The translations under genes and the position numbers were made by a program. From JAVZLH01 sp038883475 (lineage in GTDB: Archaea; Thermoproteota; Bathyarchaeia; Bathyarchaeales; Bathycorpusculaceae), in the NCBI GenBank assembly GCA_038883475.1, contig JAVZMA010000007.1, positions 4,128-68,127 on the forward strand: a stretch of DNA of 64,000 nucleotides. The letters run 5' to 3'. Below the pieces are notes generated by a model. It was given only the letters and a program-made list of their open reading frames with translations, was not told where the DNA came from and ran no database searches. Within the stretch, counting starts at the first letter, position 1. Each line of letters starts with the position of its first letter. Below, in pieces: positions 35,584-43,321 of the stretch.

Positions 35584-36675
35584 TTAACCACCTATTGATT
35601 CGATAAAGGCTTCAATTCTGGTTTTAATTCTGCTAATTTCCTGCGTCGGGTTCTCATAATCTATCAGCATTGTGGGAACCCCTTCTTTCGCAAAAGCATC
35701 TTTCACGTGCACGCTATCATATAATATTGGGTCACAGAATCTCTCAGCAAAGGTTATCACTCCTTGCGCTTTGAACTCTTTAATCATGGAAGCTATGTAT
35801 TCAAGCCTCTGTTGGAGCGGTCCATGAGATGGGCAAGGTGTTCTTCTAAGATACCTATATGCAAGAGCTGAAATCGGGTCTTGAGATTCTTCCACGTTGC
35901 TCCAGAAATATCTTGAGCCTGTGCACAAATCGTCAGATGCTACAAAACCGCCGGAATCTTCGATCAGCTTTATCAAGTTGAGGTCGTAAACTGTTGTTCC
36001 ATTTATGTGCAGTCGAACTTTGCCTGCTTTGCCGATGTTGCTTTTGAAGTTTAGGGCTTTGATTTGGGCGTTGCTCTCTCCCTTCGGCATCCACATACTT
36101 GCAAGAACAAGCTTGAAACGGTCCGAGGCGTCGACACCGTATTTTCCGCCGCTGTTCAGCATGTAAACTTCTTTAAGTAAACTTCTGTTCTCGTTGCAGA
36201 GTTTTACGGCATCCAACAAACCGTCATCATCAACTTTTGCGTCAAAATTTTCCGCTAAAAAATTTTTAAACCGTAAAAGCTCCATCTTAAAGAAGTCTAG
36301 GGAAGAATGGTCTTCCGTGTTATGCGGCACTCTTAGGAGAAAAACTGGCTTTTTCGTCTTCTTCTTAACTATGTCGTAAAGCCTCCACATTGGGTCACAT
36401 GTGTGAGCCAAAACAAAACCGCCGAAAAACTCTTCCAGCTTGAGGATGTTTTCAAGCGTGGCGCTGGCGAAGGGGCAGATAAAACTTGGTGTCAAGGTGC
36501 TGGTGCTTGCTCCAATATTAGATATTCTGTACGGTTGAAGTCCAGCTGAGATTATTAATTCCTCTGGAACGTAACTGCATGTGTAGCCTAAGACCTTAAC
36601 TCCTGAATTCTTGTATTTGTTTAATTGTTCGGCTGGATTCTCGCATAAGCTGCTTATGTTGGCTGGTACTTTCAT
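35584..36675 (-). CDS. 2-hydroxyacyl-CoA dehydratase/benzoyl-CoA reductase family subunit (HgdB/BcrC-like)
   Basis: The 363-residue protein is the second subunit of the same enzyme. Cluster-ligand candidates are Cys in GYTCSYVPEEL (about residue 33), SFICPFASATL, HTCDPMWR and ERFCDPILYD. The ALAYRYLRRTPCPSH segment near residue 270 is typical of the family. It is the first gene of a three-gene minus-strand operon (this subunit, the second subunit, activator) with gaps of about one base. It lies 85 bases downstream of the enoyl-CoA hydratase gene on the same strand, so all four could be one transcript. Confidence 0.86.
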   Translation of the reverse strand: MKVPANISSLCENPAEQLNKYKNSGVKVLGYTCSYVPEELIISAGLQPYRISNIGASTSTLTPSFICPFASATLENILKLEEFFGGFVLAHTCDPMWRLYDIVKKKTKKPVFLLRVPHNTEDHSSLDFFKMELLRFKNFLAENFDAKVDDDGLLDAVKLCNENRSLLKEVYMLNSGGKYGVDASDRFKLVLASMWMPKGESNAQIKALNFKSNIGKAGKVRLHINGTTVYDLNLIKLIEDSGGFVASDDLCTGSRYFWSNVEESQDPISALAYRYLRRTPCPSHGPLQQRLEYIASMIKEFKAQGVITFAERFCDPILYDSVHVKDAFAKEGVPTMLIDYENPTQEISRIKTRIEAFIESIGG

Positions 36676-36760
36676 GTTTCAGACTAATGGCAAGGTTAAA
36701 TAAAAATGTTCAAACTTGCCAGAAGCTTTACGAAGATTAAAAAAAGGAAAAATGGTGTGT

Positions 36761-37561
36761 CTATCTTCCTTTAAACTTTGGTGTTCTCTTTTCGAAGAAG
36801 GCTGCAACGCCTTCAACTATGTCTTCAGACTTCGCGCAGGTCAAAGCTCCTTCAACCATCAGCTTGTTTCCTTCCTCCCTGCTAATTTCCATGGCTCTTG
36901 CAAGTATATTCTTGGCTATTCGAATAGCTATCGGACCCTTAGTTGCCAGTGTTCCAGCCATATAAATTGCCGTAGACCTCAACTCCTCTGGTGGAACAAC
37001 TTTGTTAACGAAACCTATTCTTTCAGCCTCTTTAGCGTCGATACGTTCTCCTGTAAGAACTATTTGGGCTGCCCTTGCTCTTCCAATGATTTTGGCCAGT
37101 CGGACGCATCCTCCCCAGGAGGGGATTAGGCCCAAACCAACTTCTGGCGTCCCGATTGCGGCTTTTTCAGACGCTATTCTTATGTCGCATGCTGCTGCGA
37201 GCTCTAGTCCCCCACCGAGCGCGTATCCGTTTATGGCAGCTATAACTGGTTTGTCGAAGGTTTCTATTTTGTCGAAAACTTTTAGACCCAGCTCTACTCT
37301 AGCTCTTATTTCATCATCGCTTCCACCCGCTTCGCTTAGGTCGGCTCCGGCGCTGAAGGCTCTGCCTGCTCCAGTTATTATTACGCTTCTTATTTTGTCA
37401 TCTTTTCTTATTTCTTCAAGCACTGCGTCTAATTCTTCGAGTAAGCCTCTGCTTAGGGAGTTTAGGGCGTCTGGTCTGTTCAATGTTATTATAGCTATGT
37501 TTTCTTCCTCTGGCATCAAGAAACTCGACACTTTTTCGTAAATTATATACTTATATTCCAT
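36761..37561 (-). CDS. Enoyl-CoA hydratase/isomerase (crotonase family)
   Basis: The 266-residue protein hydrates 2-enoyl-CoA. Both catalytic glutamates of crotonase are in place, in GYALGGGLELAAACD (about 117) and GTPEVGLGLIPSWGG (about 137), and the oxyanion-hole segments AFSAGADLSEAG and ALGGG are intact. About 15 extra residues at the N-terminus precede the first strand. It is the first gene of the probable operon with the 2-hydroxyacyl-CoA dehydratase subunits, and supplies the step missing between the acyl-CoA dehydrogenase and 3-hydroxyacyl-CoA dehydrogenase encoded nearby. Confidence 0.93.
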   Translation of the reverse strand: MEYKYIIYEKVSSFLMPEEENIAIITLNRPDALNSLSRGLLEELDAVLEEIRKDDKIRSVIITGAGRAFSAGADLSEAGGSDDEIRARVELGLKVFDKIETFDKPVIAAINGYALGGGLELAAACDIRIASEKAAIGTPEVGLGLIPSWGGCVRLAKIIGRARAAQIVLTGERIDAKEAERIGFVNKVVPPEELRSTAIYMAGTLATKGPIAIRIAKNILARAMEISREEGNKLMVEGALTCAKSEDIVEGVAAFFEKRTPKFKGR

Positions 37562-37698
37562 GAAGCCTTCACCTTTTTACTTTAGTGAAAAACCTATATT
37601 CCATAAAAGTCTTTTTATGCATTTTTGCCTAACTGGATGTTGTAAAGTAAAATTTATTTGAAGAATCAAAAATAGGCATGCTTAGCTGGTGAAGATAA

Positions 37699-38757
37699 AT
37701 GTGTCCTGCAGAAAACAAGATAAGGTTTGGATGCTTCTTGCCTGTTCCAGCAACTCCAGTGGATAAACTGTTCAAAATAGCCAAAATGAACGAAGAAGCT
37801 GGCTTCGACTCAATATGGTTTCCAGACCACCTCCTATTTATACCGCCTGGAATTGTGCCTGAAGCGTGGACGATGTTGGCGGCAACCGCCACCTTAACCT
37901 CAAATGCTCTTTTAGGAACATGCGTCAGCGACCCGCACAGATACAACCCCGCAGTTCTCGCCCAAAAAGCTGCAACTGTAGACCAGATTTCCGGCGGTCG
38001 CGTAATTCTTGGTTTGGGCGCTGGGGAAGCCATGAACCTAGAGCCTTTTGGAATAGATTGGAGTAAGCCTGTTTCTAAGCTTGTTGAAGCTGTTAAGATT
38101 ATGCGTAGGCTTTGGGCTGGCGAAGTGTTGAATTATGATGGCGAGTTTTGGAGGTTTAAGGATGCCTTTTTGCAGATTACCCCAGTTAAAGGTAAGATTC
38201 CAATATATCTTGGAGCTAACAGCCCGCGAACTTTAAGATTGACTGGTGAGTTGGCTGACGGCTGGCTGCCTATTCCTTTTCCTCCGAGGCTTTATAGGGA
38301 ACGCTTAAAGTTTGTCAAAGAGGGCGCTGAAAAGGCTGGGCGCTCAATCAGCGAGATTGACATTGGAATCCACTTATACACTTGCGTTGCTGAAAAAGCC
38401 GAAGACGCGTATAAGCGGATTGAATCTATAAAGGCTCAGATAATTCCATCGCCTGAGCTTTTGGTGGAAGCTGGTTACAATGTTGATTTGCCTGAGGATT
38501 TGCGGTCTATTTCATTTTTTAAGGCGCTTGCAGACCCCGCGTGGGCGGAGAAGTTTTTGGCTTACGGTGAGCTTATTCCCAACGAGGCTGCCATCGAATT
38601 TTCTGTTGCTGGAACAGTTGATGACTGCATTGAGAAGATAAGTGAGTATGTGAAGATTGGGGCAAGGCATATTCTGCTCATAAACGCTGGTCCAGACCCA
38701 AGGTATGTTTTGAAGGTTTACAGCGAAAAAATAATACCTTACTTTAAATCAGGGTGA
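37699..38757 (+). CDS. LLM-class (F420-type) oxidoreductase
   Basis: The 352-residue TIM-barrel protein belongs to the luciferase-like/Mer superfamily. Features are GCFLPVPATPVDKLFKIA near the start, AGFDSIWFPDHLLF (about 34-47), GGRVILGLGAGEAMNLEPFG (about 98-117) and PIYLGANSPRTLRL. The pattern resembles F420-dependent methylene-H4MPT reductase (Mer) and relatives, which use deazaflavin F420 rather than FMN. Whether it is a true Mer or a reductase acting on another substrate cannot be settled from sequence. It is transcribed away from the enoyl-CoA hydratase and converges on the HdrD-like gene. Confidence 0.82.
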   Translation: MCPAENKIRFGCFLPVPATPVDKLFKIAKMNEEAGFDSIWFPDHLLFIPPGIVPEAWTMLAATATLTSNALLGTCVSDPHRYNPAVLAQKAATVDQISGGRVILGLGAGEAMNLEPFGIDWSKPVSKLVEAVKIMRRLWAGEVLNYDGEFWRFKDAFLQITPVKGKIPIYLGANSPRTLRLTGELADGWLPIPFPPRLYRERLKFVKEGAEKAGRSISEIDIGIHLYTCVAEKAEDAYKRIESIKAQIIPSPELLVEAGYNVDLPEDLRSISFFKALADPAWAEKFLAYGELIPNEAAIEFSVAGTVDDCIEKISEYVKIGARHILLINAGPDPRYVLKVYSEKIIPYFKSG

Positions 38758-38790
38758 TTTTGTAAATAAGGGTTTGTTGAGTGAACAGCT

Positions 38791-39900
38791 TTAAAGGGCA
38801 AGCGAGACCAGTTCTGCCACGTCTAGGACTTGGATTTTCCCCTCAAACCCCGTGGTTTTAACAGCATCCTCTATTGTTAAAAGGCAGAATGGACACGCGA
38901 CAGCTATCACTTCTGCGCCCGCTTCAGCAGCGTCTTTTACTCTGGTTTCCGCCAGTCTTGGTCCTGGAATGTCAACCCACATTCTGCCTCCACCTCCTTC
39001 GCAGCATAAGCTTCTAGCCCTTGAACGGTCAAATTCCAAAAGTTTTACGCCTGGGAGGCTTTCTATTACTTTTCTTGGTTCTTCGTAGATGCCGTTTTGT
39101 TTGCCTAGGAAGCATGGGTCGTGGTATATGACTTTCTTGTTGACTTCTTTTGTGAAGTTCAGTTTCTTTTCGTCTATCAGCTTTGCTAGCAGTTGTGTGT
39201 GGTGTTTGATTTCGAAAGCGGTTTGGTTGTATCTGTTTTTGAAGGCGTGGAATCCGTGCGGACAGCTTGTCACCGCTTGTTTTATGTTGTATTTGTTGAA
39301 TGTTTTCATGTTCTCTTCCACTAGAAAATCAAACAAGCCTTTTTCACCCATTCCATAAACTTCGTTTCCGCAACAACTTTCCTCGTCGCCTAAAACGCCG
39401 AAGTTTAATCCAGCCTTCTCAAAACATTTTACGAGACTTTTAGCTACTTCCTGAACTCTTGTGTCGTAGGCGGCTGTACAGCCAACATAATAGAGGATTT
39501 CTGCGCCTTGAGAAATGTGCTTTAGGTTTAAGCCTTGGCTCCATTCTGAGCGTTTGTTGCGTATTCTTCCCCATGGGTTTCCGTTTTTGAATATGCTTTC
39601 CAACGCGTCTCTTATTGTTGGGGAAATTTGTCCTTCTTCAACCGCCATGCTTCTTATGTCTATGAGGAACTCGTATGGGTTTATTTCCTTTGGGCATCTT
39701 ACGCCGCATGTGGAGCATGTTGTGCAGCTCCAGACTTCGTTTTGCGGGTGGATTGTTAGTTTGCCGAGGGTGGCTACTTCCCGCATATACTTCCTAATGT
39801 TTAATCCTGCTTTTCTCGAAACTGGGCAACTTCCAGTGCATGTTCCACATTGGATGCATTCGAGAAGCTTGTGTTTTTGGACTAGTTCTTGCGGGTTCAT
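38791..39900 (-). CDS. HdrD-like protein (HdrC-type ferredoxin fused to HdrB-type CCG domains)
   Basis: The 369-residue protein joins an N-terminal HdrC-like double [4Fe-4S] ferredoxin (CIQCGTCTGSC, C15/18/21/25, and CTTCSTCGVRC, about 59-69) to a catalytic half with two cysteine-rich CCG domains (ESCCGNEVYGMGEKG and RSLCCEGGGGRMW, with HDPCFLG and ACPFC between). This is the layout of HdrD and of many membrane-free oxidoreductase subunits. In HdrB/HdrD the CCG cysteines bind non-cubane clusters that reduce a disulfide. It is divergent from an HdrA gene 93 bases away, so the two proteins may form an HdrA-HdrD unit. The disulfide or other substrate is unknown. Confidence 0.85.
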   Translation of the reverse strand: MNPQELVQKHKLLECIQCGTCTGSCPVSRKAGLNIRKYMREVATLGKLTIHPQNEVWSCTTCSTCGVRCPKEINPYEFLIDIRSMAVEEGQISPTIRDALESIFKNGNPWGRIRNKRSEWSQGLNLKHISQGAEILYYVGCTAAYDTRVQEVAKSLVKCFEKAGLNFGVLGDEESCCGNEVYGMGEKGLFDFLVEENMKTFNKYNIKQAVTSCPHGFHAFKNRYNQTAFEIKHHTQLLAKLIDEKKLNFTKEVNKKVIYHDPCFLGKQNGIYEEPRKVIESLPGVKLLEFDRSRARSLCCEGGGGRMWVDIPGPRLAETRVKDAAEAGAEVIAVACPFCLLTIEDAVKTTGFEGKIQVLDVAELVSLAL

Positions 39901-39993
39901 TTTAACATCACTTTTTAGTGAGTTGAAGCATAAATTTTTAATAAGTCTTTTCCTCAGTATGTGCTAAAACTATCATGGAAATGAGGGATTGCG

Positions 39994-42366
39994 TTGGCTG
40001 AGAGGAAGCTTCCTAAAATTGGAATTTTCGTCTGCGAATGCGGTGGAAACATCGGCGATGTTGTTGATGTTAAGGCTGTTGTTGACGCTGTCAAGAACTG
40101 GGAAGGAGTTGCCGTAGCCAAGTATCACAAGTACTTGTGTTCTAAGCCAGCTCAAGAAATGATTCTTGAAGCTATTAAGAAGGAGAATTTGGAGAGGGTT
40201 GTTGTTGCAAGCTGCACTCCGAGGATGCACCTAGCCACTTTCCAGAGCGTCTTGGAGAGGGCTGGTTTAAATCCTTACATGCTTGAGTTTGTTAACATCC
40301 GTGAACAGGACTCTTGGGTTCATGGACCTCATGCTTCAGCGGAAGCCACGAGGAAGGCTATTAGCCTCATTAGGGGTGGTTATGAGCGTAGCATTGCGCT
40401 TGAGCCTTTGGAGGCTGTGAGTGAAAAGGCTTCTAGGGATATTCTTATTGTTGGGGGTGGAATTGCTGGGATTATGGCTGCTCTTGAGCTTGGTTATTTG
40501 GGTTATAAGGTTCATTTGGTTGAGCGTAAGCCCAGCATCGGCGGTAACATGGCTAAGTTAACCAAGGTTTTTCCAACTTTGGACTGTGCCCAGTGTATTC
40601 TTACTCCGCGGATGGCTGAGGTTGGAAGGAACCCCAATGTGAATTTGCTTACTTATGCTGAGGTTATGGAGGTTAGTGGGCGTCCCGGCAATTTTAATGT
40701 GAAGGTGTTTATGAAACCCCGCGGTGTTGACGTTCAAAAGTGTAGGAGCTGCGGTGTCTGCGCCAAGGTTTGTCCAGTTATTGTTCCAGACGAGTTTAAT
40801 GAGGGTTTAGCAACACGGAAGGCTGCTTACATTGAGTTTCCGCAAGCTGTTCCTTCAGCTTACGCTATAGACTTTAACGCTTGTAACAAGTGCCGCAAGT
40901 GTGAGCAGCTTTGTCCCGCAAAAGCCATTAACATTGATGATAAGGGGCAAGTTGTTGAGTTGAAGGTTGGCGCGATTATTTTGGCTACTGGCTACGAGCT
41001 TTATGATGCGCGTAAGCTTGAGACTTTCGGTTTTGGTGTTTACAAAGATGTTATCACGATGATGCAGTTGGAGAGGCTTGTTTCCGCAACTGGACCAACC
41101 GGGGGTTTTGTGAAGCGGGCTGATGGCAGCGACGTGCGGAAAGTGGCTATTGTGCTTTGTGCTGGTTCAAGGGATAGGAACCACATTCCTTATTGTAGCC
41201 GCATCTGTTGTATGTATGCTTTGAAGCAGGCTTTTGTGCTTAAGAAGATGCTTGGGGTTGACGTTACAATTTATTACACTGATATTAGGGCGACTGGTAA
41301 GGGCTATGAGGACTTGTATTGGAGAGACCAGGAAGCAGGGGTTGTTTTTGTTCGTGGGAAGGTTGCTGAGGTTTACAAGAATAATAGTAATGGGAAGCTT
41401 GTGGTTTTGGCTGAGGACACTTTGACTGGCGAGGTTGGCGAGGCGGAGTTTGACATGGTTGCTTTGGCTACTCCAATGGTTCCTTCCTCTGGTTTGAAGG
41501 AGTTATGCGACAAGATGAAGGTTTCCATTGGCGAGGATGGCTTTGTCACTGAGAAGCATCCTAAACTTGACCCTGTTGACTCGCTTATCACTGGAGTTTT
41601 TGTTTGCGGTTGTGCTTTAAGCCCCAAGGATGTGAGGGACACTGTTTCTGATGCTTTAGGCGCTTCGGCTAGGGCTGCTTTGTTCCTTAAAAGCGATTAT
41701 GTAACCACCAGTCCAGAGAAGGCTTTTGTCATCGCCGATTTGTGCGATGGTTGTCAAGCTTGCGTGCCCGTCTGCCCATCCAACGCCATTACAATGGTTG
41801 AGGGCAAAGCCAAAATTGACCCCTTCATGTGTATTGGCTGTGGCGCTTGCATTCCAGTTTGTCCACGGGAGGCTATTGACTTTAAGAACTCAACTAGCCG
41901 GCAGATTTTCGGTCAGTTGCGGGGGGTTTTGGCTGAGAAGGCTGCTGGCGAGGTTAGGGTTGTTGCTTTTGTTGACAAGAATGTTGGGTATACAGGCATG
42001 GATTTCTTGGGCTTGGACAGGGCGAATTATCCAGAGAACATTCGCATTGTTGCTGTTCCTTCAACGGCTATTCTTGGAAAGAAGCATTTGCTTGCCGCCT
42101 TTGCCTATGGTGCTGACGGGGTTCTGGTCATTGAAGGAAGCGAGGAAATCGATGAGAAATTCACTAAGAAGCGTATGATTGAGATGGGCAGAGAACTTGG
42201 ACAGTTCGGTGTTGAAAGCATGAGAGTGCGTTACAGCTATGTGCCTTTGCCAGTTTACAAGAAGGCTGCTGAGCTTTTCACCATGTTTACCGACAGAATT
42301 AAGAAGTTTGGACCTTTGCCAGAAGAAAAACGCAACGCCATAAAACAAAAATTGCAACTTCAGTAA
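39994..42366 (+). CDS. hdrA: HdrA (FAD iron-sulfur subunit) with cysteine-free MvhD-like tail
   Basis: The 790-residue protein is the flavin-bifurcating-type subunit of heterodisulfide reductase complexes. In order: an N-terminal cluster domain with intact cysteines (FVCECGGN, LCSKP, ASCTPRMH), the FAD domain (ILIVGGGIAGIMAAL, about 150), the FAD-side TLDCAQCILTPR, an inserted ferredoxin (CRSCGVCAKVC and CNKCRKCEQLC), and C-terminal ferredoxin pairs (CDGCQACVPVC and CIGCGACIPVC, about 586-625). The tail (about 654-780) follows the MvhD fold but none of its [2Fe-2S] cysteines remain. It starts at TTG after GAGGGA. Divergent from the HdrD-like gene; no hydrogenase gene adjoins it. Confidence 0.92.
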   Translation: MAERKLPKIGIFVCECGGNIGDVVDVKAVVDAVKNWEGVAVAKYHKYLCSKPAQEMILEAIKKENLERVVVASCTPRMHLATFQSVLERAGLNPYMLEFVNIREQDSWVHGPHASAEATRKAISLIRGGYERSIALEPLEAVSEKASRDILIVGGGIAGIMAALELGYLGYKVHLVERKPSIGGNMAKLTKVFPTLDCAQCILTPRMAEVGRNPNVNLLTYAEVMEVSGRPGNFNVKVFMKPRGVDVQKCRSCGVCAKVCPVIVPDEFNEGLATRKAAYIEFPQAVPSAYAIDFNACNKCRKCEQLCPAKAINIDDKGQVVELKVGAIILATGYELYDARKLETFGFGVYKDVITMMQLERLVSATGPTGGFVKRADGSDVRKVAIVLCAGSRDRNHIPYCSRICCMYALKQAFVLKKMLGVDVTIYYTDIRATGKGYEDLYWRDQEAGVVFVRGKVAEVYKNNSNGKLVVLAEDTLTGEVGEAEFDMVALATPMVPSSGLKELCDKMKVSIGEDGFVTEKHPKLDPVDSLITGVFVCGCALSPKDVRDTVSDALGASARAALFLKSDYVTTSPEKAFVIADLCDGCQACVPVCPSNAITMVEGKAKIDPFMCIGCGACIPVCPREAIDFKNSTSRQIFGQLRGVLAEKAAGEVRVVAFVDKNVGYTGMDFLGLDRANYPENIRIVAVPSTAILGKKHLLAAFAYGADGVLVIEGSEEIDEKFTKKRMIEMGRELGQFGVESMRVRYSYVPLPVYKKAAELFTMFTDRIKKFGPLPEEKRNAIKQKLQLQ

Positions 42367-42467
42367 TTGACTAAGCGTAGTTTCTCTACTTTTTTGAGTT
42401 AAAAACAAACCAATACCGATAGCCCCCCTCTAGATTTTCTGGGTTATGCGGATGGTTATTGTATAAG

Positions 42468-42477
42468 TTTATATAAT
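42468..42477 (+). promoter_or_regulatory. TATA box for the small winged-helix gene
   Basis: TTTATATAAT is a strong archaeal TATA-like element. With the usual spacing, transcription would begin near 42498, which would place the first ATG (42487) upstream of the transcript and favour the ATG at 42505 or 42514. Confidence 0.5.
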
Positions 42478-42486
42478 AGTCTGTTC

Positions 42487-42777
42487 ATGTTAAAACCCAA
42501 AAAGATGATAAGTATGACAGCAAAGGTAATTCACGAACCACAACTCGACACCATACTCATGGTTGAAAAAGCTATTAAGGAAGCTAAATCTTATCCGACA
42601 AAAAAGGAATTGTGGAAGAGCTTGCCAAAACAAATTCAATATCAAACTTTTAACCGCATACTCGAATATCTTGAAAGTTCCAACAAAATTGTAATTGAAG
42701 GACGCAAAATAATCTGGGTTTTCCCAGACAACCCAAAACTAAAAAAACTACTAGAAACCAGCATCAAACTTCGATAA
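42487..42777 (+). CDS. Small winged-helix-like protein, possible antitoxin
   Basis: The frame gives 96 residues from the first ATG, or 87 from the ATG at 42514 (MTAKVIHEP), which the promoter position favours. The core PTKKELWKSLPKQIQYQTFNRI followed by LEYLESSNKIVIEGRKIIWVF looks like a winged helix with a beta-hairpin wing. Similar small proteins occur in archaea beside RelE-like genes, as I recall, but I cannot confirm it here. It converges on the RelE-like gene with only seven bases between stops, so if they form a toxin-antitoxin pair the arrangement is tail-to-tail and unusual. Confidence 0.6.
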   Translation: MLKPKKMISMTAKVIHEPQLDTILMVEKAIKEAKSYPTKKELWKSLPKQIQYQTFNRILEYLESSNKIVIEGRKIIWVFPDNPKLKKLLETSIKLR

Positions 42778-42784
42778 ATAAGGC

Positions 42785-43111
42785 TTAGCTGTAACCGAAT
42801 CTTTCCTCATACCTCTTATGGTCTAAAATTTCCAAGACAACCACAGCAACACCTGACTCGTCAGCAACTAGCGTGTAAATTAAACGTGTTCTCGCATCCA
42901 AATTAAACTTATACAGATTATTTACACCAAACTTTCGCACATAATATTTAGGAATCTTTCTTCGCTCAACCCTTTCTCCAGCAAACATATTCTCCTTTAA
43001 CACGTCAAGCCCAGAATTAACAATCTTCCAAAGATAGCTATTCTCTTTCAAGGAAGAAATAAAAACGGCGGTTTCTCTGCTCGCCTTTACACAAGAAGGC
43101 CTTCTCGGCAT
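42785..43111 (-). CDS. RelE/ParE-like protein, possible toxin
   Basis: The 108-residue protein has the small alpha-beta layout of RelE/ParE ribonuclease toxins: basic helix region (RRKIPKYYVRKFG), then the sheet with NLYKFNLDARTRLIYTLVAD and VVVLEILDHKRYEERF. The arginine in TRLIYT and the H-K-R-Y-E stretch match positions seen in the family, but mRNA-cleaving residues cannot be verified without a structure-based alignment. No antitoxin gene lies upstream on the same strand, whose nearest neighbour is the divergent acyl-CoA synthetase; the convergent 42487 gene is the only candidate partner. Confidence 0.65.
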   Translation of the reverse strand: MPRRPSCVKASRETAVFISSLKENSYLWKIVNSGLDVLKENMFAGERVERRKIPKYYVRKFGVNNLYKFNLDARTRLIYTLVADESGVAVVVLEILDHKRYEERFGYS

Positions 43112-43321
43112 AATCCGCGCCTCTTTAAGAGTTTTCTCTCTATTAATTTTGTAGCGTATTACTTTTTCCTACATGTAGAAAATCGAAGCAATTTATTAAA
43201 AGCTAAGAACCTAAGTGACTAAGATTATTTCTACTTGTTAGTCTTGCGGTGCTTCGTTGTGATTTGGAAAGTTTAGTTTTGGTTCGTAAAGTTTAACTTG
43301 TGCCAAACGTAACATTCGCGT

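Noticed and set aside
33601..36675. Calling the enzyme a class I benzoyl-CoA reductase
   Set aside because: Only one short activator ATPase gene is present, while that enzyme has two distinct ATPase subunits plus a ferredoxin; a 2-hydroxyacyl-CoA dehydratase type is at least as likely.
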